This document shows, piece after piece, positions 62,180 to 64,000 of a stretch of 64,000 nucleotides of DNA. This DNA is from Lactiplantibacillus paraplantarum (GTDB taxonomy: Bacteria; Bacillota; Bacilli; Lactobacillales; Lactobacillaceae). Within the stretch, counting starts at the first letter, position 1; every line of letters starts with the position of its first letter. Location of the stretch: positions 310,001-374,000 of the forward strand of contig NZ_CP032744.1 in the NCBI RefSeq assembly GCF_003641145.1, given 5' to 3'. The translations under genes were made by a program, and so were the position numbers. The notes under the pieces were generated by a model. That model did no database searches. It was not told the origin of the DNA and was given only the letters and a program-made list of their open reading frames with translations.

Positions 62180-63556
62180 ATGAGAAAAGACCTGCTAGAA
62201 AGTGGCGAGTTTTACGGGATTCGGTTTCAAAATTTTTCAACATTATTAATTATTCCAGTGACGCTATTGTTAATTGGCACGATTCTGTTTTCACTCGTAG
62301 CTAAGCGCGAGATTGTTATTAATGGTACCGGGACTGTTCAACCGACCGGAACGGTTCCGGTGATTCAAGCGACTGTCAATAGTGCCATCAAAAAGAATTA
62401 TTTAGTTGAAGGTGCGCGAGTGAAGAAGGGCCAAAAGCTATTGGTTTATACTAACGTTTTTAATCGCAATAAATTACGTGAAGATAATGTTAGCAAACGG
62501 CAATTGCAACGCCAAGTAACAGCCTTGGATCATTTTAAAGATGGCATCAATACTGACAGTGATGTTTTTCCAACGACCGATGAATTTGGGTACCGAGAAC
62601 TATTGCAAAGTTATTTAAAACAGCGTCAAATCTATTTAACAGAGAATCAAATGTTGGCGGCAAAATCGAGCGCTGCTAGCACTAAGAAAGCCACGCTAAC
62701 GAAGACCGCGCAACAAGTGGTATCAAATACTAAGACCAATCTGGATGCTTATCAGGCCTTATACAATGTGGTGGCTAATGGTGGCAAGTACGCTAATAGT
62801 GCCAAGTATGCTTATGTTTTTGCTGAGTATGACGCTAAGTCAAAGGATACCAACAACGCAAACGATAAAAAAGAAGTTAAATCCGCAACGTTAGCAGACA
62901 TTCAACAGCAGATAGATACACTTCAGGATTCGTTGTCCTCAGCTAAAGTGCAGTTAGAAGAATTACAAGACTTTGATGATACGAAGTACAGTGTTGAGAC
63001 TAACAGTACCAAATTAGCCATGTTAAAGAATGATCAGTTAAGCGAAGTCGCTGAGAAACGAATGAAAGCCGAGCAAGAGTTACGGACCGTGAAAGCAGAT
63101 ATTGATAGCTTAACGACACAAACAAAATCTTACACGATCAAGGCGACCAAAGCCGGCGTCCTACACGTTGCAGACAATTACCGTGGTGCAAAGTACGTTA
63201 GTTCAGGAGCTGAAATCGCTAAAATTTTACCGATAATCAAGCAACAACGGCGAGTGAACGTTAAGCTATATATTTCGACGGCGGATATTTCTTCCGTTAA
63301 AGTCAAGCAAGCCATTAGATTCAAAGTCACGCGGAACGTACCGAAGCCAATTATTTTGGATGGTGTGGTCACAAAGATTGGGGTCTCACCAGTCGAGGAG
63401 AGTAAAGCGACTTTTTATGAAGTGACAGCGGCCGTTCCGATTACAGCCGATCAGGCACAGTTACTACGCTACGGGATGATTGGGCAAACGGCGATTATTA
63501 CGGGCAAGGTGACTTGGTTTGATTATTATAAAGATAAGGTGCTGGATAATAATTGA
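62180..63556 (+). CDS. plnH: bacteriocin export accessory protein PlnH
   Basis: This 458-aa HlyD-like accessory factor works with PlnG. It has one N-terminal membrane helix (residues 23-40), a split lipoyl-like domain (GTVQPTGTVPVIQATVNSAI ... GVLHVADNYRGAKYV) and a long coiled-coil region between (~100-310, Lys/Gln/Ala-rich). GGGGGG lies before the ATG. Size and place match plnH. Confidence 0.95.
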   Translation: MRKDLLESGEFYGIRFQNFSTLLIIPVTLLLIGTILFSLVAKREIVINGTGTVQPTGTVPVIQATVNSAIKKNYLVEGARVKKGQKLLVYTNVFNRNKLREDNVSKRQLQRQVTALDHFKDGINTDSDVFPTTDEFGYRELLQSYLKQRQIYLTENQMLAAKSSAASTKKATLTKTAQQVVSNTKTNLDAYQALYNVVANGGKYANSAKYAYVFAEYDAKSKDTNNANDKKEVKSATLADIQQQIDTLQDSLSSAKVQLEELQDFDDTKYSVETNSTKLAMLKNDQLSEVAEKRMKAEQELRTVKADIDSLTTQTKSYTIKATKAGVLHVADNYRGAKYVSSGAEIAKILPIIKQQRRVNVKLYISTADISSVKVKQAIRFKVTRNVPKPIILDGVVTKIGVSPVEESKATFYEVTAAVPITADQAQLLRYGMIGQTAIITGKVTWFDYYKDKVLDNN

Positions 63557-63646
63557 TGATTGACCATCAGTATTAACTGACTAAATATCGCTGTGGTAAA
63601 GTAAAGTTATCTGGAAGCACATATATCCATATGAAAGAGGTAAGTA

Positions 63647-64000
63647 ATGGCACACTCAAATAAACAATTCATCATTAACCTAGTCATTGCCAGTCTAATC
63701 AGCTTAGCGTTGGTGAGCTTTAGTATGGCACCGGCGTATCTTTTCCTAATTAAGAATAATTGGATTATGATCACGATTGGTTTTTTAATCTATGCCTTGG
63801 AGGTTTGGGGGCTATATTGGCTTTATCGGCATACAGCACGAGTTAGGCATTACCAAGTCGCGACGTTGAAGTCCCGGGTGAACATTGCACAATTAGGAAC
63901 TGTGATTGTTGCGATGCTGGCAATGGTCGTGCTCATTATTGTTGATATTAAATTGAGCGCAATATTAAATATTCCCGAGACCAGCAATTCGCAGTCGCTG
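63647..64000 (+). CDS. partial membrane protein downstream of plnH (plnT region), cut by window edge
   Basis: GAGG lies 8 nt before an ATG opening a frame of at least 118 codons without stop up to the window end. It begins MAHSNKQFIINLVIASLISL and shows three membrane segments (about 8-32, 37-56 and 82-105). In other strains plnH is followed by plnS/T and more CPBP-type membrane proteins. The catalytic motifs would lie beyond the window, so the family cannot be checked here. Confidence 0.6.
   Translation, partial: MAHSNKQFIINLVIASLISLALVSFSMAPAYLFLIKNNWIMITIGFLIYALEVWGLYWLYRHTARVRHYQVATLKSRVNIAQLGTVIVAMLAMVVLIIVDIKLSAILNIPETSNSQSL

Overview
The gene content, synteny and several peptide sequences identify this as a chromosomal window of Lactiplantibacillus (Lactobacillus) plantarum. 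Decisive landmarks are the plantaricin A pheromone gene (54951-55097) with plnBCD, the plnEFI operon, the start of plnGH, and the choS-choQ / glutathione-reductase-like / glpK-glpO-glpF block. I see no rRNA, tRNA, CRISPR array or intact insertion sequence.

Region 0.1-10 kb is ordinary core metabolism: a GPH sugar symporter, a stomatin-like protein with a small NfeD-like partner, a C69 dipeptidase, a bioY-birA-CHY zinc-finger operon behind a perfect inverted repeat that is probably the BirA operator, a PLP aminotransferase, and an unfamiliar 388-aa protein built of four similar beta-rich repeats. A four-hairpin element with CCC-rich loops, probably a small RNA on the minus strand, sits at 2.95-3.14 kb. 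Region 10-30 kb holds the wall teichoic acid exporter tagGH, a PadR regulator with its 14-TM efflux pump, an ammonium transporter, a 2-hydroxyacid dehydrogenase, a secreted metallopeptidase, rpiA, a multicopper oxidase, a DUF2075 ATPase, an Rrf2 regulator, a BCCP-like protein lacking the biotinylated lysine, a nucleoside hydrolase, an SDR enzyme and an RNase H-fold protein without catalytic residues. A 283-bp highly structured element (22759-23041) has decayed relatives at about 15.9 and 29.4 kb.

Region 30-48 kb holds osmoprotectant transport (choSQ), a disulfide oxidoreductase, glycerol utilisation (glpK-glpO-glpF with a perfect cre site), a three-gene toxin-antitoxin-chaperone operon (MqsR-like toxin, HTH antitoxin with a long tail, SecB-like chaperone; 39.1-40.4 kb), an acetyltransferase/MFS/HAD operon, an AraC regulator, a second HAD phosphatase, a T-box-controlled brnQ and a cation/proton antiporter.

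Region 48.2-64 kb is the plantaricin (pln) locus in an unusual arrangement. Pheromone PlnA signals through kinase PlnB to regulators PlnC and PlnD, and six promoters carry paired 9-bp repeats with exactly 12 bp between them. The operons are: orf94-plnN-plnO-membrane gene; plnJ(broken)-plnL-plnR on the minus strand with plnK missing; a two-peptide bacteriocin cassette (53.77-54.61 kb) not matching plnEF, plnJK or NC8; plnABCD; plnEFI; and plnGH plus a downstream gene cut by the window edge. Between the cassettes lie decayed copies of the 3' end of the antiporter gene and of an immunity-gene/terminator segment, which record how this part of the locus was rebuilt by duplication and replacement.
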